This document shows positions 11,467 through 19,511 of a stretch of 64,000 nt of DNA, one piece after another. Location of the stretch: assembly GCA_051025295.1 (NCBI GenBank), contig JBMGJV010000005.1, one strand, 5' to 3'. Source of the stretch: KBS-83 sp051025295. Lineage in GTDB: Bacteria; Acidobacteriota; Terriglobia; Terriglobales; Acidobacteriaceae. Under the pieces are notes generated by a model. The model was given only the letters and a program-made list of their open reading frames with translations, was not told the origin of the DNA and ran no database searches. Position 1 is the stretch's first letter. Every line of letters begins with the position of its first letter. The position numbers and the translations under genes were made by a program.

Positions 11467-11843
11467 TGCGGCAACCCCTCCTGCTCTCCCTTTCCGTGCT
11501 GCCGCTGCTGGCCGCCGGCTGTCATGCGCGCCCCGACCCGGGCGCACCCACGGCTCCCTTTCAGATCACCGTGCATAACCAGGGCGGCGACATCCATCAG
11601 ATGGAGGTCGACTACCCAAACGCCAGCTTTGGCCGGGACTACATGCCCTCCGGTGGCACCTACAGCTACACGCCGAAGCTGATCGGCTCCGGCCCGCTCA
11701 AGATCAGCTTCAACGATGCCGGTGGCAAGAACCACACCGCGACCGGCCCGGTGCTGAACGACCAGATGCGCGCCACGCTGATCATCTCGATTGGTGAAGA
11801 TGAGGGCATCATTTTTCAGGGCCTGCCGCAGCCCGGTCGTTAG
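11466..11843 (+). CDS. Small lipoprotein of unknown function
   Basis: 125 residues. The signal peptide MRQPLLLSLSVLPLLAAGC ends in a good lipobox (LAAGC), so the mature protein should be lipidated at Cys19. The mature part is a single beta-rich domain (FQITVHNQGGDIHQMEVDYP, SFGRDYMPSGGTYSYTPKL). I do not recognise the family. Its ATG overlaps the TGA of the receiver-PAS gene by one base (TGATG), so the two are translated together and may share a sensing function; that is inference. Confidence 0.75.
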   Translation: MRQPLLLSLSVLPLLAAGCHARPDPGAPTAPFQITVHNQGGDIHQMEVDYPNASFGRDYMPSGGTYSYTPKLIGSGPLKISFNDAGGKNHTATGPVLNDQMRATLIISIGEDEGIIFQGLPQPGR

Positions 11844-11951
11844 CACCGCGATCAGAATCGTCACTGCGAGAAGAACGTTGTCCGCCCTGGCCAGCTATCA
11901 CATGCGCTGTTGGGGCGCGACTCTCACGCCGGATCGGAGGTGCCGCACTCG

Positions 11952-12497
11952 ATGAGCACGCCTCCCGACCCTCGCCTGCCTGACTCTCGCCTGCCCGAAG
12001 CTCCAGCGCGGCTTGCGCCCTCCACCCGGGCCGCTCACGCCCCTGCATCGCAGCACCTGCGCACAGCCGGCTCGGCACTGGCTAGCTGGTGGCGCGCGGT
12101 GTCGATCGAGGCACTGTGCGTTGCGATCCTTTGGCTGATCGGGCTCGAAATCCTGCACGTGCCGCTCGCGCCCGCATGGGCTCTGGTCGCCGGGCTGATG
12201 GCGTTTGTTCCCAACGTCGGCGGCGTCATCGCGCTGATCGGCCCCGTGTTCAGCATTCTGTTTACGGGTCGTGATCTCTACCGGCTCGGGTTCCTTTTCG
12301 GCATGTACGCGCTCATCGTCATCATCGACCAGCTCGCGCTCCAGCCGTGGCTGATGAAGCGCACAACCCGTGTGCCGGTGTGGGCATCGATTCTCGTGCC
12401 GATTGCGCTCGGGATCGTGGTTCCCTTCTGGGGTGTGCTGCTGGCGCCCCCGCTGCTGGCCGTCCTCTACGCCTTTCGGCGGCCGAAGCAGCGCTAG
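11952..12497 (+). CDS. Short AI-2E/PerM-family membrane protein (C-terminal half only)
   Basis: 181 residues. The last 130 match the C-terminal half of AI-2E/PerM family transporters: FVPNVGGVIALIGPVFSIL, the loop LQPWLMKR, then ASILVPIALGIVVPFWGVLL and PPLLAVLY. About four membrane segments are visible, where the family usually has about eight in 340-400 residues. The first 45 residues are Pro/Ala-rich and have no membrane helix. No N-terminal half is visible upstream in any frame, so this is a truncated relative or a remnant. The start at 11952 has GGAGG eleven bases upstream. Confidence 0.65.
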   Translation: MSTPPDPRLPDSRLPEAPARLAPSTRAAHAPASQHLRTAGSALASWWRAVSIEALCVAILWLIGLEILHVPLAPAWALVAGLMAFVPNVGGVIALIGPVFSILFTGRDLYRLGFLFGMYALIVIIDQLALQPWLMKRTTRVPVWASILVPIALGIVVPFWGVLLAPPLLAVLYAFRRPKQR

Positions 12498-12629
12498 CCT
12501 CCCGTCCCGCGCTGTCCGCAAGCGAACAGCTCTTTTTGCTTCCGGACACTCCCGTCGTTCTGTCGCCAGTGTTCGGCGGTCCGTTTGTGGCACCGCGCGT
12601 GCTCTTCCATACGGCGAAAGGACCCTCCC

Positions 12630-13070
12630 ATGCCGTCCTATGAACGTGTTCGTGATGTCGTGACCGGTGCGTTTCCGCAGGATGTGATCGAGCAGCGACG
12701 CCAAGGCGGCTGGCAACTCGTATCCCTGGACTGGCGGCGCGAGTTGCCGGGCGATGAGCCGCCGAGCGCTGGCGCGTTCGCTGACGAGATCCCATACGGA
12801 CTACGCATCTCTGACGATGGGCAGCGGCTCGAGATCGATACGCAAGAGAACCTCGTGCTCCTGCAGATGATGCAGCTGCTCGCGCAGGACTTCTCTTACT
12901 CAAGCATCGTCGGCGATCTGAACGAGAAGGGCTACCGCACCCGCGAGGGCCGCCCCTGGTCGCGCGTGGCCGTGTTCAACATGATCCCGCGGCTGATCGA
13001 AGTTGGCCCGCGCATGTTCTCGTCGAAGGAGTGGGAAGAGCGTCGTCTGCAGTTCGCAAAGATGGTGTGA
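12630..13070 (+). CDS. Hypothetical protein with recombinase-like helical segment
   Basis: 146 residues. The start at 12630 has AAAGGA at good spacing. The N-terminal half (DVIEQRRQGGWQLVSLDWRR) is unfamiliar. The C-terminal half (FSYSSIVGDLNEKGYRTREG, then PWSRVAVFNMIPRLIE) closely resembles the helical Recombinase domain that follows the catalytic domain in large serine recombinases. There is no catalytic domain, so it is not a recombinase itself. It may be a DNA-binding protein built from that module. It precedes yebC, which has its own promoter. Confidence 0.65.
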   Translation: MPSYERVRDVVTGAFPQDVIEQRRQGGWQLVSLDWRRELPGDEPPSAGAFADEIPYGLRISDDGQRLEIDTQENLVLLQMMQLLAQDFSYSSIVGDLNEKGYRTREGRPWSRVAVFNMIPRLIEVGPRMFSSKEWEERRLQFAKMV

Positions 13071-13087
13071 CGAGGCTGGCGGCGACG

Positions 13088-13116
13088 CTGAGAGATCCTG
13101 TTCTGAGTGCTACAAT
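13088..13116 (+). promoter_or_regulatory. Predicted sigma-70 promoter of yebC
   Basis: -35 CTGAGA (13088-13093), a 17-base spacer and -10 TACAAT (13111-13116). The predicted leader to the ATG at 13190 is about 67 bases. Confidence 0.55.
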
Positions 13117-13189
13117 CGGGTGTCCCGGCGCGCTGCCTGCATCACCAATGGCGGCTTGCCGACCAGTCATCGCACGCAGCAGAGGTCCT

Positions 13190-13936
13190 ATGTCCGGCCA
13201 CTCCAAATGGGCCACAATCAAGCACAAGAAGGGCGCGCTGGACGCCAAGCGCGGCAAGATCTTCACCCGTCTGATCAAGGAAATCACCATGGCCGCTCGC
13301 GGCGGCGGTGATCCCGATGGCAATCCGCGCCTGCGCACCGCCATCCTCGCGGCGAAAAACGAGAACATGCCGCAGGACAACATCAAGCGCGCGATCCAGC
13401 GCGGCACCGGCGAGCTGCCGGGTGCGCTCTACGAAGAGATCACCTTCGAGGGCTACGGTCCGGGCGGCGTCGCCGTCATCGTCGAGACCTCGACTGACAA
13501 TCGCAACCGTACGGTGAGCGAAGTGCGTCACTCGTTCGCGAAGAACGGCGGCAATCTCGGCTCGGAAGGTTCGGTGCGCTTCCTGTTCTCAAAGAAGGGC
13601 CTGATCGCCGTGCCCAAGGAGAACGCCGACGAAGACAAGCTCATGAACCTGGTGCTTGAGAACGGCGGCGACGACCTGAATGACGAAGGCGACACCTGGG
13701 AGATCCTGACCGACCCGGCCGCATTCAACGCTGTGCTCGAAGCCATTCGCGCGGCCAAGATCGAGACTGCGATGGCTGAGATCACCATGATCGCCAGCAC
13801 CTATACCAAGCTCGAAGGCGCACCGGCCAACCAGATGATTCGCCTGCTCGAGGCGCTCGAAGATCACGACGACGTGCAGAACGTCTACTCCAACTTCGAC
13901 ATGGACGCGAAGCAGATGGAAGAAGTCGCTGGCTAA
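13190..13936 (+). CDS. yebC: YebC/PmpR-family regulatory protein
   Basis: 248 residues, the normal length. It begins with the family hallmark MSGHSKWATIKHKKGALDAK and continues with GRGGGDPDGNPRL-like and NENMPQDNIKRAIQRGTGE sequences. YebC-family proteins act as DNA-binding regulators or, as shown for some members, as factors that help ribosomes through difficult proline stretches. The ATG at 13190 is fixed by the conserved N-terminus. It is a single-gene unit with its own promoter and a strong terminator. In many genomes it sits by ruvC; not here. Confidence 0.95.
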   Translation: MSGHSKWATIKHKKGALDAKRGKIFTRLIKEITMAARGGGDPDGNPRLRTAILAAKNENMPQDNIKRAIQRGTGELPGALYEEITFEGYGPGGVAVIVETSTDNRNRTVSEVRHSFAKNGGNLGSEGSVRFLFSKKGLIAVPKENADEDKLMNLVLENGGDDLNDEGDTWEILTDPAAFNAVLEAIRAAKIETAMAEITMIASTYTKLEGAPANQMIRLLEALEDHDDVQNVYSNFDMDAKQMEEVAG

Positions 13937-13955
13937 CCACCGGCTGCCGCACACC

Positions 13956-13988
13956 GAAGGCCGCCCGCTGCCGGCGGCCTTCTTTCTG
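13956..13988 (+). terminator. Rho-independent terminator of yebC
   Basis: A perfect 10-bp stem (GAAGGCCGCC with GGCGGCCTTC), a 7-base loop and a following TTTCTGTC tract, 20 bases after the yebC stop. Confidence 0.85.
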
Positions 13989-14054
13989 TCACCTTCGCTG
14001 CTCGCTCACGTCTCATTGAAGAACTCCGGCGCGCTCGCGCATCCGATACGACGC

Positions 14055-14795
14055 ATGCAAACAATCTGCCGACTTCCGCTAGCCGTCGCGCTGGCCTCCA
14101 CTCTCGCTCTGCCTCTGGCTGCTCAGTCCAGCAGCCGCACGAGCACGACCTCGCAGACTGCGACTCTCTCTCCGGTGCAGGATGTGCTCTCGCGCCGCGC
14201 GTGGAACTACGGCGTGTTCTTCGACGGCGGGTTCAGCGCCCGCAACAAGCCGGACTTTCGCTTCCTGAACGCAGGTGGACGCGTCGGCAAGATTCTTACC
14301 GATCCGATCGGGCCCAGCATCCTGCGTGGGCAGTTCGAGTACAGCGCGGAGCTGATGCCGTGGTGGCAGGGCTACACCAGCCCGTTCAATCGCTACAACC
14401 TGACCGCGACCAGCAACCCCGGTGTGGCCGCGATCCAGGGACCCTATCGCACCGGCGGCACCTACAACGGCGTCAGCACGACGCCGATCATCTTGCGCTG
14501 GGATCTGCAGGGCACCAAACGCATCCTGCCATTCGTGCAGGGCGCGGGCGGGCTGATCTGGACCAATCACAAGTTTCCGCCTGTCGGCCCCTTTCCGCTG
14601 CCCGGCCACCAGGGCACCAGCGTCTGGAACTTCACGCCGCAGTTCGGCGTCGGCGTGCAATACTTTCTCGCGCCGCGGCGTTCGCTCACCTTCAACGCCA
14701 ACGCGGTCCACATCTCGAACGCCTCGCTCGGCGACGCCAACCCGGGCGTGAACGCGACCGTGCAGTTCCAGATCGGCTACAGCTGGTGGAAGTAG
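14055..14795 (+). CDS. PagL-like lipid A deacylase / acyloxyacyl hydrolase family protein
   Basis: 246 residues with a cleavable signal peptide (MQTICRLPLAVALASTLALPLAAQ). The rest is an outer-membrane beta-barrel pattern ending in the aromatic strand QFQIGYSWWK. The C-terminal motif NAVHISNASLGDANPGVNAT carries H-x-S-N, the catalytic His-x-Ser of PagL, which removes the 3-O-acyl chain of lipid A. The residue 12 after the Ser, where PagL has its catalytic Glu, is Asn here by my count, so activity is uncertain. The ATG at 14055 starts the signal peptide; a TTG at 14016 would extend it. ftcD follows 19 bases later. Confidence 0.72.
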   Translation: MQTICRLPLAVALASTLALPLAAQSSSRTSTTSQTATLSPVQDVLSRRAWNYGVFFDGGFSARNKPDFRFLNAGGRVGKILTDPIGPSILRGQFEYSAELMPWWQGYTSPFNRYNLTATSNPGVAAIQGPYRTGGTYNGVSTTPIILRWDLQGTKRILPFVQGAGGLIWTNHKFPPVGPFPLPGHQGTSVWNFTPQFGVGVQYFLAPRRSLTFNANAVHISNASLGDANPGVNATVQFQIGYSWWK

Positions 14796-14814
14796 TGCGA
14801 GCGATGCCCCGTCC

Positions 14815-15738
14815 ATGACTCGTCCAACGACGCATCCGGTGATCGAATGCGTGCCCAACTTCTCTGAGGGGATGAACAGCGAGCGGGTGCTGGCCATCGT
14901 GCGCGCCATGCAGGTGCCCGGCGTGTCGCTGCTCGACTGGTCGCAGGACGCGGATCACAACCGCTCGGTGGTCACCATCGCGGGACCGCCCGCGGCGGTC
15001 GTCGAAGCAGCGATCCTCGGCGCCGGCAAGGCAGCAGAGCTGATCGACCTGACCCGGCAGACGGGTGTGCACCCCCGCATCGGCGCGGCCGACGTCATTC
15101 CGTTCGTGCCCGTGCGCGATATCTCGCTCGAGCACTGCGCACTGCTCGCCCGCCAGGCTGGCGAGGAGATCTGGCGTCGTTACAGCGTGCCGGTCTACTT
15201 CTACGAGGCGGCTGCCGCCCGCCCGGACCGCTCGCGGCTCGAAGATGTGCGGCTCGGCCAATTCGAAGGGCTGCGCGATGCGGTTCGTCGCGACCCGGGC
15301 CGACGTCCTGACGTCGGCGGCCCGGACCTGCACGCGACCGCCGGCGCCAGTGTGGTGGGCGCGCGGCGCTTCCTGATCGCCTGGAACGTGTTTCTCGACA
15401 GGCCTGACGTGGCCCTCGCCCGTTCGCTGGCACGCGAAATTCGTGATTCCGGGGGCGGGCTGAAGGGCGTCAAAGCCTTGGGCGCCATGGTGCGTGGCCG
15501 CGCCCAGATCTCGATGAACCTGACCGACTTCCGCGTCACCCCGCCCAGCGCCGTCTTTGCCGACCTGCGCCGCCGAGTGGAAGGCCGTGGCGCCCGGATC
15601 ATCCAGGGCGAGCTGATCGGGCTGATCCCGGAGGCTGCAGTTGAGCAGGACAGCGAGTGGCTGCGTCAATTAGAGGACTTCTCGGCCGAAACCAAGGTCC
15701 TCGAGCGCCGGATGGAACATCCGCTGCCCTGGCCCTGA
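14815..15738 (+). CDS. ftcD: Glutamate formimidoyltransferase
   Basis: Transfers the formimino group of N-formimino-L-glutamate to tetrahydrofolate, a last step of histidine breakdown in some organisms. 307 residues, the length of the transferase domain alone without the cyclodeaminase domain. Motifs: IECVPNFSEGMN at the N-terminus, TGVHPRIGAADVIPFVP, and DLHATAGASVVGARRFLIAWN. The catalytic His region (DADHNRS) is present. No other histidine-utilisation genes are in the window. It follows the PagL-like gene by 19 bases but has no obvious link to it in function. Confidence 0.92.
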   Translation: MTRPTTHPVIECVPNFSEGMNSERVLAIVRAMQVPGVSLLDWSQDADHNRSVVTIAGPPAAVVEAAILGAGKAAELIDLTRQTGVHPRIGAADVIPFVPVRDISLEHCALLARQAGEEIWRRYSVPVYFYEAAAARPDRSRLEDVRLGQFEGLRDAVRRDPGRRPDVGGPDLHATAGASVVGARRFLIAWNVFLDRPDVALARSLAREIRDSGGGLKGVKALGAMVRGRAQISMNLTDFRVTPPSAVFADLRRRVEGRGARIIQGELIGLIPEAAVEQDSEWLRQLEDFSAETKVLERRMEHPLPWP

Positions 15739-15880
15739 GCCCCAGGTTCGATGCCGCAGTAACAAAGAGGGCGTAACCGGGTTGTCACCCGGAAGTGATA
15801 GAGAGAGCGCCGCCACACCGCCGTAAGATAGATAGTCGAGCGGTGTCTCTGGCGCCGATGCGCGAAGGAAGCTGGTTCTG

Positions 15881-16840
15881 ATGATGAAGACCCTTGGAAA
15901 GCTCGTTGGTAGTGCCCTGCTCGTTCTTGGAATGGCCGCGTTGCCCGCTGCGGCTGCACAGCTCAGCGCCGACGCCCGGGCCGCCATCCCCCGCGACGTG
16001 CAGCAGTTGATCGTGATCGACTACCGCGCCATGCAGAACTCGCCCGCCGCCATGCAGCTCAAGGGCAAGGTCATGCCCCCGGAGCTGAAGAACCTGGAGC
16101 AGGCGTTGCAGGTCTCCGGCCTGAATGACAACCACGATGTCGACGAGCTGGCGTTCGCCTCCTTCCGCACCAAGGGATCGGGCGAGTCGACGCGCATCGT
16201 TGGCGTGGCGCAGGGCCAGTTCTCGGTCGACGAGATCATGGCCAACTTCAAGAAGAAGAAGATCAAGCCGGTAGCGCTGCGCGACAACCGTGTCTACCCG
16301 CTCGGCGCGTCGGGCATGCAGGTCGTCTTTCTCAACCCGACCACGATGATCTTCGGTCAGCACGACTCGCTGATCAACGCGCTCGATACGCGTGACGGGC
16401 TGCAATCGAGCCTGCTGACCAACAACACAATGGGCGACATGATCTCGTCCGTTCAGGATGAGCCGCTGTGGAGCGTGCTCGACCAGAAGGGTACGCAGAC
16501 GATGATGCAGTCGCTGCTCGGCCAGGGCGCCAGCCTGGGCGACTACGACACTATCAAGAAGCGGATCCTCAGCTCCTGGTACACGATGGACTTCCAGAAC
16601 GGTGTGAAGTTCAACCTCGACGTGCTGACGCCGGATACCTTCACCGCTGCGAGCATCGCTTCCCTGCTGAACGCTGCCGCGCTCTACAAGAAGATGAGCG
16701 GCACGGACATCGAGAAGCAGGCGCTCGACGGGACGAAGATCGACTCCAACTCCGGCAAGCTGATCGTCAGCTACTCCTCCAGCGATCGCCAGTTCGCGAC
16801 GCTGCTGCAGTCGAGCCTCTTCCAGTCGGTCGTCCACTAG
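15881..16840 (+). CDS. Exported protein of unknown function
   Basis: 319 residues. A clear signal peptide (MMKTLGKLVGSALLVLGMAALPAAAAQ) with an Ala-x-Ala cleavage site. The mature protein has alternating strands and helices, with no motif I recognise. A Lys-rich patch NFKKKKIKPVALRD lies near residue 125, and several Gln/Ser/Leu-rich helices lie at the C-terminus (FATLLQSSLFQSVV). GAAGGAAGC upstream of the ATG is a fair ribosome site. It stands alone, with a hairpin after the stop. Confidence 0.72.
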   Translation: MMKTLGKLVGSALLVLGMAALPAAAAQLSADARAAIPRDVQQLIVIDYRAMQNSPAAMQLKGKVMPPELKNLEQALQVSGLNDNHDVDELAFASFRTKGSGESTRIVGVAQGQFSVDEIMANFKKKKIKPVALRDNRVYPLGASGMQVVFLNPTTMIFGQHDSLINALDTRDGLQSSLLTNNTMGDMISSVQDEPLWSVLDQKGTQTMMQSLLGQGASLGDYDTIKKRILSSWYTMDFQNGVKFNLDVLTPDTFTAASIASLLNAAALYKKMSGTDIEKQALDGTKIDSNSGKLIVSYSSSDRQFATLLQSSLFQSVVH

Positions 16841-16860
16841 ACGCACTGGCACCTGAAGAC

Positions 16861-16891
16861 ACAAGGGCGCCGCACTCGCGGTGCCCTTTGT
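16861..16891 (+). terminator. Hairpin after the 15881-16840 gene
   Basis: A stem of about 13 bp with one G-T pair and one bulge (ACAAGGGCGCCGC with GCGGTGCCCTTTGT) around a 4-base loop, 20 bases after the stop. There is no T tract, so efficiency is uncertain. Confidence 0.55.
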
Positions 16892-17227
16892 GCTGTACGC
16901 GCCTGCACAACTCTCTGGCCGAACCGATAGGGGCTCTCACCGGCGGCCGCCGGCACATCGGCGCGAGGCGCTCTCACCGGCTTCGCTGATTTGCGTATCT
17001 TTTCGAGCCGGAACTGCGAACCACGTGTCATAATCGGACGCCTTCAAGCCAGCAGCTTAATCAACGGTTCTCCCCCGGATTCCGCTGCTGTTTCGTTTAC
17101 GTCCATAGCATTGGGCCCACCAGCGGTCTGTAATCCCCTCTCGGTTCCTGGAGGGTCCGGATCACACAACAGCCCCCTGCTTCCAGATAGCCCTGCAGCT
17201 AAACGATTTGGTTTCCTGAGGTGTCGG
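16892..17227. other. Long 5' region of the SBP56-like gene
   Basis: About 335 bases with no gene I can support. It contains an extended -10-like TGTCATAAT (17026-17034) with only a poor -35. If used, it would give a leader of about 190 bases. The base composition looks more mixed than in flanking genes. Confidence 0.4.
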
Positions 17228-18568
17228 ATGTTGAAGAGGAATTGGGCTACGGGAAAGTTGGCGAGGCTGGTGAGCCTGGCCGCAGCGGTGCTACTAACGA
17301 CCGCCTCCTACGCGGAAAACAATGGGGGGAGTCCGCATCAGGTTAGCAGCGGACCCCAAAGCGATAAGGTGCTCTACATCTGGGCGCAGGACGAAGCGCA
17401 TATCGCTCCAGACTTCCTTGCTGTGGTCGATTTCAACGAGGAATCTGCGAAATATGGGCAGGTCATCAACGTTGTACCGCTGCCGCCGCCCGGCAACATT
17501 GGGAATGAGCCGCACCACTGCCATCTCAATTCAAACAAGACGATCTTAGGGTGCGGCGGACTGCTGAGCCTGCTCAAGAATCAGAACGGAATTTTCTTCT
17601 TCAACGTCGCGGACGCGAAGAAGCCGAAGTTCATGTTCTCTGCGAAAGCCGTTGAATCGAGCATGACCGACGACTTCCTGCCCATCGAGAACGGTGGATT
17701 TCTCATTACACAGATGGGCTCATCGACCGGCATGGCACCTGGCCGGGTTGCAGAGTTCGATGGCCGTATGCGCTTCGTGGCGAACCACTTCGGACTTATG
17801 TCGATGTTTCAGGAATGGCCTGAAACCGCGCCTCTGGACGGGTTTAACCCTCACGGTATCTCGGCGCGTCCGGATCTGAATTTGATGATGACCTCGGACT
17901 TCCTCATGCCGAGTAGCACATTGATGGGTTCCATGGGGCCGGTCCTGCGAGGGTCTGTCCGTATCTGGGACTATCGAGAACGCAAAATCACGAAGACCGT
18001 CGACCTGTTCGCGCCGGACGGCACTCCTGCGCAAGGCACGATGGACGTGAAGATGCTTCCGTACGATTCGCATGGCTATGGGTACACGTCCGGCATGTTT
18101 GACGGCCACGTGTACCTGATCGATCCTGAGCATGGCCGCGGCACTCCCGTATTTGACCTCTCCACGGTCGAGCCTCATGTAGACACGCCGGTCCGCGGTG
18201 GCATGGGGCAGATCATGGCGACGCCGCAATCTGGCGACCGGCTCATCCTGGGTACATTCATGGCAGGACAAGTCGTTATGCTGGACGTCAGCAATCGTTT
18301 TAATCCGAAGCAGCTCTCCGTGGTGAGTTTCGGCGCGAATGCCGGGCCGCACAACCTGGTACTGAACGACGACGATAGCCGACTTGTGATCACCGACTAC
18401 TTCCTGAATGAAGACGCCGCCGGGATCATTCACTTCGAAGGCGACCACAAAGTCCACGTGCTCAAAGTCACGCACGATACGCTGACCGAAGACAACCGAT
18501 TCAAACTGGACTTCAATACGGCATTCAAGACAGGTCCAGCGCGTCCTCACGGCATTGCGATGAAGTAA
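17228..18568 (+). CDS. Exported selenium-binding protein SBP56-like / methanethiol oxidase family
   Basis: 446 residues. Many bacterial relatives of SBP56 oxidise methanethiol to formaldehyde, H2S and H2O2 using copper. Family signatures: LYIWAQDEAHIAPDFLAVVD, GNEPHHCHLN (a His/Cys cluster suited to metal), LGCGGLLSLL, and FNPHGISARPDLNLMMTSDF. An N-terminal signal peptide (KLARLVSLAAAVLLTTASYA) points to periplasmic export. The ATG at 17228 has GAGGTG upstream. Codon use looks less GC-biased than its neighbours, and it sits alone behind a long leader, so gain by transfer is possible. The substrate is not provable from sequence. Confidence 0.85.
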   Translation: MLKRNWATGKLARLVSLAAAVLLTTASYAENNGGSPHQVSSGPQSDKVLYIWAQDEAHIAPDFLAVVDFNEESAKYGQVINVVPLPPPGNIGNEPHHCHLNSNKTILGCGGLLSLLKNQNGIFFFNVADAKKPKFMFSAKAVESSMTDDFLPIENGGFLITQMGSSTGMAPGRVAEFDGRMRFVANHFGLMSMFQEWPETAPLDGFNPHGISARPDLNLMMTSDFLMPSSTLMGSMGPVLRGSVRIWDYRERKITKTVDLFAPDGTPAQGTMDVKMLPYDSHGYGYTSGMFDGHVYLIDPEHGRGTPVFDLSTVEPHVDTPVRGGMGQIMATPQSGDRLILGTFMAGQVVMLDVSNRFNPKQLSVVSFGANAGPHNLVLNDDDSRLVITDYFLNEDAAGIIHFEGDHKVHVLKVTHDTLTEDNRFKLDFNTAFKTGPARPHGIAMK

Positions 18569-18766
18569 GCTCGTGTTCTCGACCGGCCGCCCAGGTCAAA
18601 CTGTCTCTTCGAGCGCGCTCGAAGAGATGAAAGAATTGACCCGAACAGGGCTGGTTGGGACCACCTTGCCGACAGAGTCCGCCCGGTGGACGCAGGAGGG
18701 TGCTCCGCCGCTGGCCCACCCTCGCCGGGGAGGGGCGTCGCCTGTCACCTCCTCCTTGCCGCGCTT

Positions 18767-18775
18767 TGCTACGCT
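18767..18775 (+). promoter_or_regulatory. Extended -10 TGCTACGCT, leaderless start for purQ
   Basis: TGC-TACGCT ends 6 bases before the purQ ATG at 18782. The same 9-mer sits at the same distance from the start of holB (63715-63723). No -35 is recognisable. AGAGG also lies in the 6-base gap but is too close to the ATG to act as a normal ribosome site. Confidence 0.5.
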
Positions 18776-18781
18776 AGAGGC

Positions 18782-19507
18782 ATGAAATTTGGCGTCCTCG
18801 TCTTTCCCGGTTCGAACTGCGACCATGACACCTTCCACGTCATTGCGGAGGTGGCGCGCCGGCCCGTGACCATGCTGTGGCACGAGTCGGAAGACCTCGA
18901 GGGCTGCGACGCCATTCTCATCCCCGGCGGCTTCGCCTACGGCGACTACCTCCGCACCGGCGCCCTTGCCCACTTCGCGCCCATCATGCAGTCGGTCAAG
19001 CGCTTCGCGGCCTCCGGCGGTCTCGTGCTCGGCATCTGCAACGGCTTCCAGATCCTCTGCGAGTCCGGCATGCTGCCCGGCGCGCTGATGCGCAATGCCG
19101 GCCTGAAATACGTCTGCCGCCAGGTCCACCTGCGCACCGAGACCAGGGATTCGCCCTTCACCAGCCGCCTCACGCGCGGGCAGGTGCTGCAAATTCCGAT
19201 CGGCCACATGGAAGGCAACTACTACTGTGACGAATCGACCCTGGCGACCCTGAAGCGGGACGACCGCGTCGCCTTCCGCTACTCGACCCCCGCGGGAGAG
19301 ATCACAGCCGATGCCAATCCGAACGGCTCGCTTGAAAACATCGCCGGCATTCTGAATGAGGGTCGCAACATCCTTGGCCTGATGCCGCACCCGGATCGCT
19401 CGAGCGAGGGGCTGCTCGGCTCGGCCGACGGGCTGCTGGTCTTCCAGTCCATGATCGATGCGCTCGGCACAGGCGAACGGCAGCCAGCCGCCGCAGTCCA
19501 CGCCTGA
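18782..19507 (+). CDS. purQ: Phosphoribosylformylglycinamidine synthase, glutaminase subunit
   Basis: The glutaminase subunit of FGAM synthase in purine synthesis; it works with PurL and PurS. 241 residues of class-I glutamine amidotransferase fold: nucleophile Cys86 in GLVLGICNGFQIL, the oxyanion region IPGGFAYGDYLRTG, and the C-terminal His-x-x-x...Glu pair in GLMPHPDRSSEGLLG. The start is fixed by the conserved MKFGVLVFPGSNCDHD. No purL or purS is adjacent. The PHP phosphatase gene follows four bases after the stop. Confidence 0.96.
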   Translation: MKFGVLVFPGSNCDHDTFHVIAEVARRPVTMLWHESEDLEGCDAILIPGGFAYGDYLRTGALAHFAPIMQSVKRFAASGGLVLGICNGFQILCESGMLPGALMRNAGLKYVCRQVHLRTETRDSPFTSRLTRGQVLQIPIGHMEGNYYCDESTLATLKRDDRVAFRYSTPAGEITADANPNGSLENIAGILNEGRNILGLMPHPDRSSEGLLGSADGLLVFQSMIDALGTGERQPAAAVHA

Positions 19508-19511
19508 TCCC

